From: an uncultured Christensenella sp.
GTDB taxonomy: Bacteria > Bacillota > Clostridia > Christensenellales > Borkfalkiaceae
Direction: 5' to 3'
NCBI GenBank assembly: GCA_910585685.1
Contig: CAJUEO010000011.1
Location: forward strand, 1-61,159
DNA: 61,159 nt
The position numbers were made by a program, and so were the translations under genes. Below, piece by piece: positions 32,958 through 41,225 of the stretch. Position 1 is the first letter of the stretch, and each line of letters starts with the position of its first letter. Below the pieces are notes generated by a model that saw nothing but the letters and a program-made list of their open reading frames with translations, ran no database searches and was not told the origin of the DNA.

Positions 32958-35573
32958 ATGGAAAAGACCTACAGCCCCAAATCTTTTGAGGACAAGCTCT
33001 ATAAAGAGTGGGAGGAGAGCGGTTGTTTCAAAGCCGTAAGAGACGACAGTAAAGTTCCGTTCACGGTTATGATGCCGCCGCCCAACATTACGGGACAGTT
33101 GCATATGGGTCATGCAATGGACGAAACCTTGCAGGATTCTATCGTTCGTTTTAAAAGAATGCAGGGCTATTGCGCGCTTTGGCTTCCCGGTACCGACCAC
33201 GCTTCCATTGCTACCGAAGTTAAAATAGTCGAGCAGATGAAGAGCGAAGGACTTACAAAAGAGCAGGTTGGCAGGGACGGTTTTTTGAAGCGCGCCTGGG
33301 CATGGAAGGATAAGTACGCCGGCAGAATAGTCGAACAGCTCAAAAAGTTGGGCTCTTCCTGCGATTGGTCGAGGCTTACCTTTACTATGGACGAAAAATG
33401 CTCGAAAGCCGTAAGGGAAGTTTTTGTAAATTTATACAATAAAAAGCTTATTTACAGAGGCAGCCGCATAATAAATTGGTGCCCTTGCTGTAAAACTGCG
33501 CTCTCCGACGCCGAAGTCGAGTATTCCGAAGAGAATGGAAACTTCTGGCATATAAATTATCCCGTAGAGGGGGAAAACGTCGCTTTGGAGGTTGCTACGA
33601 CCCGTCCCGAAACAATGTTCGGAGACACGGCTGTGGCAGTCAATCCCGAGGACAAAAGGTATAAACATTTAATAGGTAAAAATGTAATTTTGCCCGTGAT
33701 AGACAAGGCTATACCCATAGTGGGGGATAAACACGCCGATATGGAGTTCGGCACGGGCTGCGTAAAAATAACGCCTGCGCACGACCCCAACGATTTCGAA
33801 GTAGGTCTGCGCCATAACTTGCCCGTAGTGCGCGTAATGAATGACGACGGAACAATGAATTCGCTTGCAGGCCGTTTTGAGGGGCTTGACAGATACGAGT
33901 GCAGAAAGCAGCTTGTCGAGCAGTTAAAAACAAGCGGTGCGCTTGTGAAAATCGTTCCGCATTCTCACAACGTCGGACATTGCTACAGGTGTGGCGCAAC
34001 GGTCGAGCCGATAGTTTCAAAACAGTGGTTTGTAAAAATGCAAAAGCTTGCCCGTCCGGCAATAGACGCGGTCACGGATAAGAAAATTACCTTTGTGCCC
34101 GAACGCTTTGCAAAGACGTATTATAATTGGATGGAAAACGTAAAGGATTGGTGTATTTCCCGTCAGCTTTGGTGGGGACACCGTATCCCCGTTTGGTACT
34201 GTAAGGACTGCGGAAAAGAGATTTGCGCAAAGGTAGACCCCCATATATGCCCCGTTTGCGGCTCAATCAACCTCAGTCAGGACGAAGATGTTCTCGATAC
34301 ATGGTTCTCTTCCGCGCTATGGCCTTTCTCCACCTTGGGCTTCCCCGACGACACCTCCGATTTGGAATATTTCTACCCCGGCGACGTACTTGTCACGGGA
34401 TATGACATAATATTTTTCTGGGTTGCGAGAATGATTTTTTCGGGACTCGAACATATGCGTAAAGTCCCCTTCCGCGACGTGCTTATTCACGGGCTTGTGC
34501 GCGACGAAAAGGGCAGAAAGATGTCAAAGAGTCTCGGCAACGGCGTAGACCCCCTTGTAGTCATAGATAAATACGGTGCGGACAGTTTGCGCTTCTCGCT
34601 GCTGCAGGGCGTGGCCCCGGGAAACGATACGCGCTACTCCGACGCGAAGGTTGAGGCTTGCCGCAACTTTATGAACAAAATATGGAACGCAAGCCGATTT
34701 GTAATTATGAGTGCGGAGGGGCATAAGGTAAAGAGTTTGGAAGAAGTCAAACTCTCCCATGCCGACAAATGGATTATCGCAAGGTTGCAGTCGGCAATAC
34801 GCGACGTCACTCTTACCCTCAACAAATTCGAGTTCGGCATTGCCTGCCAGATAATGTACGACTTTATGTGGTCGGATTTCTGCGATTGGTATATCGAGCT
34901 TGTAAAGCCTGCGTTAAAGTCGGACGACTCCGCAAAGCGCGACGGCGCGTTGGCTGTACTTGTGTACGTTCTCGACAACGCGTTGAAGCTTTTACACCCC
35001 TTTATTCCGTTTATTACAGATGAAATTTACCGCAATCTGCCCGGAACTCAGGGCACGATTATGACAAAGGAATTCCCCAGATACAATTCGCGCCGCGCCT
35101 ATAAAAAGGACGTTGTAAGCTTCGGCGGAATAATGGAAATTATCAAGGCGGTGCGTGCGGCAAAGACGGAACTCGACTGTCCTCCTTCGCGTAAAGTCAG
35201 CCTGTATATAGTCACGGAAAACAGGCGTCAAATATCGTCAAATCAAGAAAGTATATTGAAACTTGCCGGCGCAAAGGAAATCAATTTTATATCTTCCGCG
35301 GCGGAGGCTGGGGAAAAGACTGTGACAAAAGTACTCGGCATAGGCACTATATTTATTCCCATGGGAGAACTTGTCGATATAGAGAAGGAAAAGGCAAGAC
35401 TCGAGGGGGAGCTTGAGCGTATTATGGACGAAATTCGCCGTGCGGACGGCAAGCTCAACAACCAGGGCTTTGTTGCAAAAGCTCCCAAAAAATTGGTGGA
35501 CGACGAGCGGGAAAAATTAAATAAATACATCGAAATGCGCGAAAAAGTTATAAATCAGCTCAAAAATTTATAA
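32958..35573 (+). CDS. valS: valyl-tRNA synthetase
   Basis: This class I synthetase of 871 residues charges tRNA-Val. HIGH-type motif PPPNITGQLHMGHAM is at about residues 37-51, the editing (CP1) domain occupies about 160-400, and the KMSKS motif is in GRKMSKSLGNGVDP (about residue 518). Zinc-like Cys motifs are at CPCCK and CKDCGKEIC/CPVCG. The C-terminal coiled coil (residues about 805-871) is complete. AAGGAGAGG precedes the ATG. The Cys-rich insert matches the larger archaeal/clostridial-like form. Confidence 0.96.
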   Translation: MEKTYSPKSFEDKLYKEWEESGCFKAVRDDSKVPFTVMMPPPNITGQLHMGHAMDETLQDSIVRFKRMQGYCALWLPGTDHASIATEVKIVEQMKSEGLTKEQVGRDGFLKRAWAWKDKYAGRIVEQLKKLGSSCDWSRLTFTMDEKCSKAVREVFVNLYNKKLIYRGSRIINWCPCCKTALSDAEVEYSEENGNFWHINYPVEGENVALEVATTRPETMFGDTAVAVNPEDKRYKHLIGKNVILPVIDKAIPIVGDKHADMEFGTGCVKITPAHDPNDFEVGLRHNLPVVRVMNDDGTMNSLAGRFEGLDRYECRKQLVEQLKTSGALVKIVPHSHNVGHCYRCGATVEPIVSKQWFVKMQKLARPAIDAVTDKKITFVPERFAKTYYNWMENVKDWCISRQLWWGHRIPVWYCKDCGKEICAKVDPHICPVCGSINLSQDEDVLDTWFSSALWPFSTLGFPDDTSDLEYFYPGDVLVTGYDIIFFWVARMIFSGLEHMRKVPFRDVLIHGLVRDEKGRKMSKSLGNGVDPLVVIDKYGADSLRFSLLQGVAPGNDTRYSDAKVEACRNFMNKIWNASRFVIMSAEGHKVKSLEEVKLSHADKWIIARLQSAIRDVTLTLNKFEFGIACQIMYDFMWSDFCDWYIELVKPALKSDDSAKRDGALAVLVYVLDNALKLLHPFIPFITDEIYRNLPGTQGTIMTKEFPRYNSRRAYKKDVVSFGGIMEIIKAVRAAKTELDCPPSRKVSLYIVTENRRQISSNQESILKLAGAKEINFISSAAEAGEKTVTKVLGIGTIFIPMGELVDIEKEKARLEGELERIMDEIRRADGKLNNQGFVAKAPKKLVDDEREKLNKYIEMREKVINQLKNL

Positions 35574-35581
35574 GGTAAACT

Positions 35582-36910
35582 ATGTCGAAAAAATCCAAAA
35601 AAATTTCAAGCGCCGCAAAAAGACACCCCAAGTTATTTATTACGCTGGTAATTTTGCTTGTAATAGTAATTGCCGCATTAGCAATCTTCTGGTGCGTGCG
35701 CCCCGATATCTTTCATAAATATCTCGGGTTCGGGGACCATACTTTCAGCGAGTGGGTCGTTGAAACGGACGCCGACTGCGGCAACGACGGACTAAAAAAG
35801 CGTGAATGCACCGTCTGTAAAGATATAGAGGAACAGCCTATCAAGGCAACGGGCAACCATAATTTTATTGACGGAGTTTGCGGTGTCTGCGGCAAGCCCG
35901 AAAATACATCGGGAAGTCAAGAAGAGGTTGTAAACAGCGACCTTTCGATTCACTTTTTAGAGCTGGGCAACAGGGAAACGGGGGACTGCACATTAATAAA
36001 ATGCGGCGATACCGAAGTTTTAATAGACGCAGGTTCGCGACAAAACAGCGCGGCAACTATTAAGCAATACGTCGATACATACTGCACAGACGGGGTGTTG
36101 GAATACGTCATAGCAACTCACGCGCATCAGGACCATATCGCAGGTTTTGTGGGAAACTCCAAAAACGGTTCTCGCACGGGTATTTTATATCAATACAAGG
36201 TGGAAACGCTTATAACATTTGCAGGCACTAACTCCACTACGCAGATTTATAAAAATTTTCTTTCCGCTGTAGATTATGCAAAATCGCAGGGAACAACTGT
36301 CTATACGGCAAAACAGTGCTGGTATCAGACCGACGGCGCGCAGCGGCAGTACTTTCTTGACGACGACAAACGCGTTTCTTTGAATATTCTTTATCAAAAA
36401 TATTACGACCAAAGCACCAAGGACGAAAACGATTATTCCGTCTGCACTCTCTTAACTCAGAATACGGACAACAATATATACAACTATCTGTTCACTGGCG
36501 ATTTGGAGGAAGAAGGGGAAAGTAGCCTTGTCGACAGTAATAACCTTCCCCAAGTAGAGCTGTTCAAGGGCGGACATCACGGTAGCTATACTGCTTCCAC
36601 TATAAAACTTTTGAATGTCATTAAGCCTAAAAATGTTGCGGTATGTTGCTGTTGCGGTACAACCGAGTACACGTCCAACCCTCAAAACACATTCCCGGCG
36701 CAGGCGTTTATAGACAGAGTTGCGCTCTTTACCGAAAATATTTATTGCACAACTTTGATTGTCGATTACGACGCCAACAATTTTACCTCTATGAACGGAA
36801 ACATTGTGTTCTATACCAAAAGCGGTGTTTTAAAACTGTATTGCAGCAATAACGACGTAATTTTAAAAGACACCGAGTGGTTTAAGCAAAACCGCGTTTG
36901 GAGAAATTGA
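35582..36910 (+). CDS. membrane-anchored MBL-fold hydrolase (ComEC C-terminal-like) with Cys-rich domain
   Basis: The 442-residue protein has an N-terminal membrane anchor (residues about 16-39). A small domain with repeated C-x-x-C pairs follows (CTVCKD, CGVCGKPE at about 80-102), resembling the zinc-ribbon-like repeats of many clostridial surface proteins. Then comes a metallo-beta-lactamase domain (from about 118) with THAHQDHIAG, LFTGDLEEEGE and FKGGHHGS. The HxHxDH and later His/Asp residues are complete, so metal-dependent hydrolysis is expected. ComEC-like relatives act on DNA outside the cell. The substrate here is unknown. It follows valS by 8 nt. Confidence 0.82.
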   Translation: MSKKSKKISSAAKRHPKLFITLVILLVIVIAALAIFWCVRPDIFHKYLGFGDHTFSEWVVETDADCGNDGLKKRECTVCKDIEEQPIKATGNHNFIDGVCGVCGKPENTSGSQEEVVNSDLSIHFLELGNRETGDCTLIKCGDTEVLIDAGSRQNSAATIKQYVDTYCTDGVLEYVIATHAHQDHIAGFVGNSKNGSRTGILYQYKVETLITFAGTNSTTQIYKNFLSAVDYAKSQGTTVYTAKQCWYQTDGAQRQYFLDDDKRVSLNILYQKYYDQSTKDENDYSVCTLLTQNTDNNIYNYLFTGDLEEEGESSLVDSNNLPQVELFKGGHHGSYTASTIKLLNVIKPKNVAVCCCCGTTEYTSNPQNTFPAQAFIDRVALFTENIYCTTLIVDYDANNFTSMNGNIVFYTKSGVLKLYCSNNDVILKDTEWFKQNRVWRN

Positions 36911-36926
36911 GGTATAAAATGAAAGA

Positions 36927-36944
36927 GGTCGGATTTCTCCGACC
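36927..36944 (-). terminator. terminator of the riboswitch-controlled microprotein unit
   Basis: On the minus strand GGTCGGA-GAAA-TCCGACC (7-bp stem, GNRA tetraloop) is followed by TCTTTCATTTT. On the plus strand no T-run follows, so it mainly serves the minus-strand unit. Confidence 0.65.
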
Positions 36945-36963
36945 TGAATACTGTATTTATAAA

Positions 36964-37119
36964 CTATTTATTACGCTTTGTTAATAGATATATTAATTCG
37001 AAGGAAATTAATCCGCCCAATAAGCAGACTGCAAGCAGGGACGGATTTTTTTCTATAATTGTAACCACAATGCCAAAGCACGTGATAATAAATGTCAAAA
37101 AATAAAAAATAATTTTCAT
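36964..37119 (-). CDS. 51-residue two-helix membrane microprotein under FMN-riboswitch control
   Basis: The ORF was found by reading the minus strand after the riboswitch. It has 51 sense codons and no internal stop. It encodes two predicted membrane helices (residues about 2-22 and 28-46) joined by a short EKNPS turn and ending in the basic tail TKRNK. AGGAAA lies about 12 nt before the ATG, and an in-frame TGA just upstream fixes this as the first ATG in frame. It is the only ORF between the riboswitch terminator and the closing terminator at 36927. I recognise no family. Its control suggests a role in flavin uptake or homeostasis, but this is inference. Confidence 0.65.
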   Translation of the reverse strand: MKIIFYFLTFIITCFGIVVTIIEKNPSLLAVCLLGGLISFELIYLLTKRNK

Positions 37120-37163
37120 TTTTCATAATTTTCCTAATTATAAAATTAATTAAATTTCTTTAA

Positions 37164-37187
37164 GAAAAAAACGCCCAAAAAGGGCGT
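37164..37187 (-). terminator. riboswitch expression-platform terminator
   Basis: On the minus strand ACGCCC-TTTTT-GGGCGT is followed by T6-7. It lies 15 nt after the aptamer's closing stem, as expected for transcriptional control by FMN. Confidence 0.85.
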
Positions 37188-37201
37188 AGTAATTTTACAG
37201 T

Positions 37202-37326
37202 ATTCTTCATTCATCCGGACTCTACCGTCGGTATAGGAATCGCACCTATTCGGGAACTTTCGTTCTTCTCAGACTACTCTAAAAGAGATTACTGCCGGTA
37301 AGGAATTTCACCTTGCCCCAAAGAAA
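37202..37326 (-). promoter_or_regulatory. FMN riboswitch (RFN element)
   Basis: On the minus strand the aptamer begins TTCTTTGGGGCAAGGTGAAA, continues with TTCCTTACCGGCAGTAAT, and ends with ACCGACGGTAGAGTCCGGAT followed by a GAAGAA closing strand. These are the conserved RFN segments (GGGGCAGGGTGAAA..., CCGACCGGCGGTA, CCGACGGT-AAAGTCCGGATG) in the right order, and P1 pairs TTCTT with AAGAA. FMN binding should favour the downstream terminator. Confidence 0.95.
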
Positions 37327-37341
37327 TTTAATTGTATAAGT

Positions 37342-37370
37342 ATTATAACTATAATATTCATTGATGTCAA
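37342..37370 (-). promoter_or_regulatory. consensus promoter of the FMN-riboswitch unit
   Basis: On the minus strand TTGACA (37365-37370), 17 bp, TATAAT (37342-37347), with the aptamer starting about 16 nt downstream. Confidence 0.85.
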
Positions 37371-37426
37371 TATTTTTTTAAAAATTAATGGAAATTATTT
37401 ACAAATTTTTGACGTAACATAAAGTT

Positions 37427-37456
37427 AAACGGTGCGGAAAAACCGCACCGTTTTTT
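37427..37456 (+). terminator. intrinsic terminator upstream of dapF
   Basis: AAACGGTGCGG (37427-37437) and CCGCACCGTTT (37443-37453) with further T residues. No plus-strand gene ends nearby. It may insulate dapF from read-through of valS/MBL transcription running antisense through the riboswitch. Confidence 0.85.
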
Positions 37457-37457
37457 A

Positions 37458-37486
37458 TTGCAAAATATGCACGCTTGCACTATAAT
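37458..37486 (+). promoter_or_regulatory. promoter of dapF, predicted leaderless
   Basis: TTGCAA (37458-37463), 17 bp, TATAAT (37481-37486). The dapF ATG at 37493 is 6 nt after the -10 box, leaving no room for a Shine-Dalgarno. Confidence 0.75.
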
Positions 37487-37492
37487 AAATGT

Positions 37493-38332
37493 ATGAAGTT
37501 TTATAAAATGCACGGTATAGGCAACGACTATATCTATTTCGACTGTTTTAAAAATCAAATAAGCAATCCCGAACAGCTTTCAAAAAAGCTTTCCGACAGA
37601 CATTTCTATATCGGCGGCGACGGCGTCATTTTGCTATGCCCGTCGGAAATTGCCGACTGTAAAATGCGTATGTTCAATGCCGACGGCTCCGAGGGCAAAA
37701 TGTGCGGCAACGGAATAAGGTGCGTCGGCAAGCTGGCTCGCGACTTGGGCTATGTAGACGGAGATAAGTGCACGGTTGAAACGCTTTCGGGTATAAAAAC
37801 ATTGCATTTCGATTTTGACGAAAAGGGGAAAGTCGCAAGCGCGAAAGTCGATATGGGAAGGGCTGAATTGGACGGCGCAAAAATCCCGTCTGTTTTCAGC
37901 GGTAAAGTTATTTCAAAGCCCTTGTCTGTCGAAGGAAGGGAGTATAACGTTACGCTTGTTTCTATGGGCAATCCGCACTGCGTTGTTTTTGCCGACCCCG
38001 ACGGGCTTGACTTGGAGCAAATAGGCAAAAAGTTTGAAAACCACGCGGCGTTTCCAGAGAGGATAAATACCGAGTTTGTAAAGGTGATAGCGCGCAACGA
38101 GTTAAAAATGCGCGTATGGGAGCGCGGAAGCGGAGAAACGCTTGCCTGCGGCACAGGCGCGTGCGCGGTTGCGGTTGCCGCCGTTTTAAACGGTTTTTGC
38201 GACAAGGGCAAAGAGATACTCGTTCATCTTTTGGGCGGTGATTTAAAAATCGTCTACACCGACGAGCGCGTAACAATGACGGGCGGCGCAACCCTATCCT
38301 TTGTCGGAGACGTCGAGTTGCCTGCGCTTTAA
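37493..38332 (+). CDS. dapF: diaminopimelate epimerase
   Basis: DapF interconverts LL- and meso-diaminopimelate for lysine and peptidoglycan. The two catalytic cysteines lie in the conserved MCGNGIRC (about residue 68) and ACGTGACA (about residue 215). MKFYKMHGIGNDYIYFD is the typical start, so I begin at the ATG at 37493 rather than at 37475. The length is 279 residues. With dapL two genes downstream it gives the aminotransferase variant of the DAP pathway. Confidence 0.95.
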   Translation: MKFYKMHGIGNDYIYFDCFKNQISNPEQLSKKLSDRHFYIGGDGVILLCPSEIADCKMRMFNADGSEGKMCGNGIRCVGKLARDLGYVDGDKCTVETLSGIKTLHFDFDEKGKVASAKVDMGRAELDGAKIPSVFSGKVISKPLSVEGREYNVTLVSMGNPHCVVFADPDGLDLEQIGKKFENHAAFPERINTEFVKVIARNELKMRVWERGSGETLACGTGACAVAVAAVLNGFCDKGKEILVHLLGGDLKIVYTDERVTMTGGATLSFVGDVELPAL

Positions 38333-38357
38333 ATTTATTATTTAATAATAATAATTC

Positions 38358-38386
38358 TTGCAATTAATTATCGGCTGTGATATAAT
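38358..38386 (+). promoter_or_regulatory. promoter of pyrG
   Basis: TTGCAA (38358-38363), 17 bp, TATAAT (38381-38386). The pyrG start codon 30 nt on has a CGGAGAAG ribosome-binding site. No attenuator hairpin fits in the short leader. Confidence 0.7.
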
Positions 38387-38415
38387 AAAAAGGATTTAAT
38401 ACTCGGAGAAGAAAT

Positions 38416-40017
38416 ATGACGAAGTATATATTTGTAACGGGCGGAGTAGTGTCCGGTTTGGGCAAGGGAATAACGGCGGCATCGCTTGGCAGACTGTTGA
38501 AATGCAGGGGCTATAAAGTAGCTTCGCAAAAGCTTGACCCCTATATAAATATCGACCCCGGCACAATGAGCCCTTTCCAGCACGGAGAGGTGTTTGTTAC
38601 CGACGACGGCGCTGAAACCGATCTCGACCTCGGTCATTACGAGCGTTTTATCGACGAAAACTTAAATAAGTACTCCAACCTTACCACGGGTAAGGTCTAT
38701 TGGAACGTTCTTCACAAAGAGCGCAACGGAGAATACCTCGGACAGACTATTCAGGTAATTCCCCACGTTACAAACGAAATTAAAACCTTTATTTACAACG
38801 TCGGCAAAACTTCGAGTGCAGACGTCGTAATAACCGAAATCGGCGGCACGATAGGCGATATCGAAAGTCAGCCCTTTATCGAAGCTATAAGGCAGGTCGC
38901 GCGTGAAGTCGGCAGGGATAACTGCTGTTTTATTCATGTTACGCTTGTGCCCTATATCTCGGGTTCGGAAGAGTTCAAGTCGAAACCCACCCAGCATTCC
39001 GTCAAGGAGCTTCAGGGAATGGGTATAAATCCCGATATTATTATTGCGCGTGTCGACGCGCCTATGCCCTCTGACGTAAGGGCTAAAATTGCAATGTTCT
39101 GCAACGTCGAGCCCGAGTGCTGTATCGAAAATATGACAATGCCCGTGCTCTACGAATGCCCCATAATGCTTGAAGAAAGCAGGTTTTCAGAGATAGTCTG
39201 CAAAAGACTGAAACTCGATCCCAGAGTTATCGATTTGACCGAGTGGAACAAAATGCTCGGCAGAATTGCAGCGCGTGACAAGACTGTTAAAATAGCCCTC
39301 TGCGGAAAATACGTTCAACTTCACGACGCATATCTTTCGGTTGCCGAAGCTCTCGCTCACGCAGGGTACGAAAATGCGGCAAAAGTCGATATAAAATGGG
39401 TCGACACCGAGGAAATCAACGAAAGCAATCTTTCCAAAATATTTAAGGGAATGGACGGAATTTTAGTTCCCGGCGGCTTCGGCACTCGCGGAGTCGAGGG
39501 CAAAATTCTTGCCGCAAAATATGCGAGGGAAAATAATATTCCATATCTCGGCATATGTTTAGGTATGCAGACGGCGGTAATCGAGTTTGCAAGAAACGTT
39601 CTCGGCTATAAGGACGCGCATTCCTCCGAGTTCGACCCTCAATCCGAACATTGCGTAATCGATTTGATGCCCGACCAGCACGGCGTAAAAATGGGCGGAA
39701 CAATGCGTTTGGGCGCATATCCTTGCAAGGTGCTCGGGGATAAAATGAAAGAAGCTTATAAAGATGAGAATATTTCCGAGCGTCACCGTCACAGATACGA
39801 GTTCAACAACGAATTCCGTGAGCAAATCGAAAATGCCGGTATGGTAATAGGCGGAACATCTCCCGACGGTAAGCTTGTGGAAGCGGTTGAAATTCCCAAA
39901 AACGACTTCTATGTCGGCGTGCAGTTCCATCCCGAGTTCAAATCCCGTCCTCAAAATGCGCACCCTATATTCCGCGAGTTTATAGCGCACGCAGTAAAAT
40001 ATATGAAGAAAAAGTAA
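38416..40017 (+). CDS. pyrG: CTP synthase
   Basis: PyrG aminates UTP to CTP using glutamine. The synthetase domain starts KYIFVTGGVVSGLGKGITAAS. The C-terminal glutamine amidotransferase domain contains VPGGFGTRG, the nucleophile region GICLGMQ (Cys about residue 380), and the HPEF histidine/glutamate. The 533-residue length is normal. The dapL gene follows 7 nt later. Confidence 0.96.
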   Translation: MTKYIFVTGGVVSGLGKGITAASLGRLLKCRGYKVASQKLDPYINIDPGTMSPFQHGEVFVTDDGAETDLDLGHYERFIDENLNKYSNLTTGKVYWNVLHKERNGEYLGQTIQVIPHVTNEIKTFIYNVGKTSSADVVITEIGGTIGDIESQPFIEAIRQVAREVGRDNCCFIHVTLVPYISGSEEFKSKPTQHSVKELQGMGINPDIIIARVDAPMPSDVRAKIAMFCNVEPECCIENMTMPVLYECPIMLEESRFSEIVCKRLKLDPRVIDLTEWNKMLGRIAARDKTVKIALCGKYVQLHDAYLSVAEALAHAGYENAAKVDIKWVDTEEINESNLSKIFKGMDGILVPGGFGTRGVEGKILAAKYARENNIPYLGICLGMQTAVIEFARNVLGYKDAHSSEFDPQSEHCVIDLMPDQHGVKMGGTMRLGAYPCKVLGDKMKEAYKDENISERHRHRYEFNNEFREQIENAGMVIGGTSPDGKLVEAVEIPKNDFYVGVQFHPEFKSRPQNAHPIFREFIAHAVKYMKKK

Positions 40018-40024
40018 TTTGTCT

Positions 40025-41209
40025 ATGAATTTCAATACTAATTTTAACGATATAGAAAATAACTACCTGTTTGCCGAAGTCGCTTTAAGAGTTAAGGCTT
40101 ATTCCGAAAAGAACCCCGATAAAAAGGTGTTGAAGCTTGGCATCGGCGACGTAACTTTGCCGCTTGTTCCTGCGGTAATAGACGCACTGCATAAGGCGGT
40201 CGACGAAATGTCAAAGCAGGAAAGTTTCAAAGGCTACGGTCCTTACGAAGGTTACGATTTTTTAAGAACGGAAATTTTAAACTATTATAACAATTTCGGC
40301 GTAAAGCTCGATTTGGACGAAATTTTTGTTTCCGACGGCGCCAAGTCCGACCTCGGCAATATCCTCGATATTTTTTCAAAGGATAACGTCGTGCTCGTTC
40401 CCGACCCCGTATATCCCGTGTACGTCGATACAAACCTTATGGCAGGGCGTAAAATAATTTATGCAAACGCAACAAGCGATAACGGCTTTTTGCCTATGCC
40501 GGATTACTCGGTAAATGCCGATATTATCTATATCTGCTCTCCCAACAATCCCACGGGCGCGTCGTACACAAAAGTTCAGTTAAAGCAGTGGGTGGACTAC
40601 GCAAATGCGAAAAACGCGATAATTTTGTACGACGCGGCTTACGAGTGCTTCATTGAGGATAGTAACCTTGCCCGTTCCGTGTTTGAAATTAAGGGCGCGG
40701 AAACTTGCGCAATCGAGTTTTGCTCGCTCTCGAAAATTGCAGGGTTTACGGGTACGCGCTGCGGTTATACGGTTATACCTCACGCCCTCGAGCGCGACAA
40801 TTTAAACGCCAATAAAACTTGGCTTAGAAGACAGTCAACAAAATTCAACGGCGTGCCCTACATTGTGCAAAAAGGCGCGGCGGCGGTATTTTCTAAGCAA
40901 GGTATGCAACAAATAAAACAAAATTTGGCATACTACAAGCATAACGCAAAAATAATTTCCGACTGTCTTGACGACTGCGGCGTATGGTACACGGGCGGAA
41001 AAAATTCCCCCTATGTATGGTTTAAGTGTCCCGACGGTATGTCAAGTTGGCAATTTTTCGACTATCTTTTGGAAAACTGTCAGGTGGTCGGCACCCCCGG
41101 TTCGGGGTTCGGCAAAAACGGAGAGGGCTTTTTCCGCCTTACCGCGTTTGGAAGTGAAGAGGTAACAAAAGAGGCGGCAACGCGCCTTAAAAAACTTTTA
41201 AAAAGATAG
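40025..41209 (+). CDS. dapL: LL-diaminopimelate aminotransferase
   Basis: DapL makes LL-DAP directly from tetrahydrodipicolinate, bypassing the succinyl or acetyl branches. The fold-type I PLP enzyme shows LKLGIGDVTLPL, YGPYEGYDFLR, SPNNPTGA and the PLP lysine in CSLSKIAGFTGTRCGYT (about residue 236). The length is 394 residues. I chose the ATG at 40025 over a TTG at 40019. Its grouping with dapF and pyrG is consistent with cell-wall and nucleotide precursor supply. Confidence 0.94.
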   Translation: MNFNTNFNDIENNYLFAEVALRVKAYSEKNPDKKVLKLGIGDVTLPLVPAVIDALHKAVDEMSKQESFKGYGPYEGYDFLRTEILNYYNNFGVKLDLDEIFVSDGAKSDLGNILDIFSKDNVVLVPDPVYPVYVDTNLMAGRKIIYANATSDNGFLPMPDYSVNADIIYICSPNNPTGASYTKVQLKQWVDYANAKNAIILYDAAYECFIEDSNLARSVFEIKGAETCAIEFCSLSKIAGFTGTRCGYTVIPHALERDNLNANKTWLRRQSTKFNGVPYIVQKGAAAVFSKQGMQQIKQNLAYYKHNAKIISDCLDDCGVWYTGGKNSPYVWFKCPDGMSSWQFFDYLLENCQVVGTPGSGFGKNGEGFFRLTAFGSEEVTKEAATRLKKLLKR

Positions 41210-41225
41210 ATAAAGCAGGTTTACG

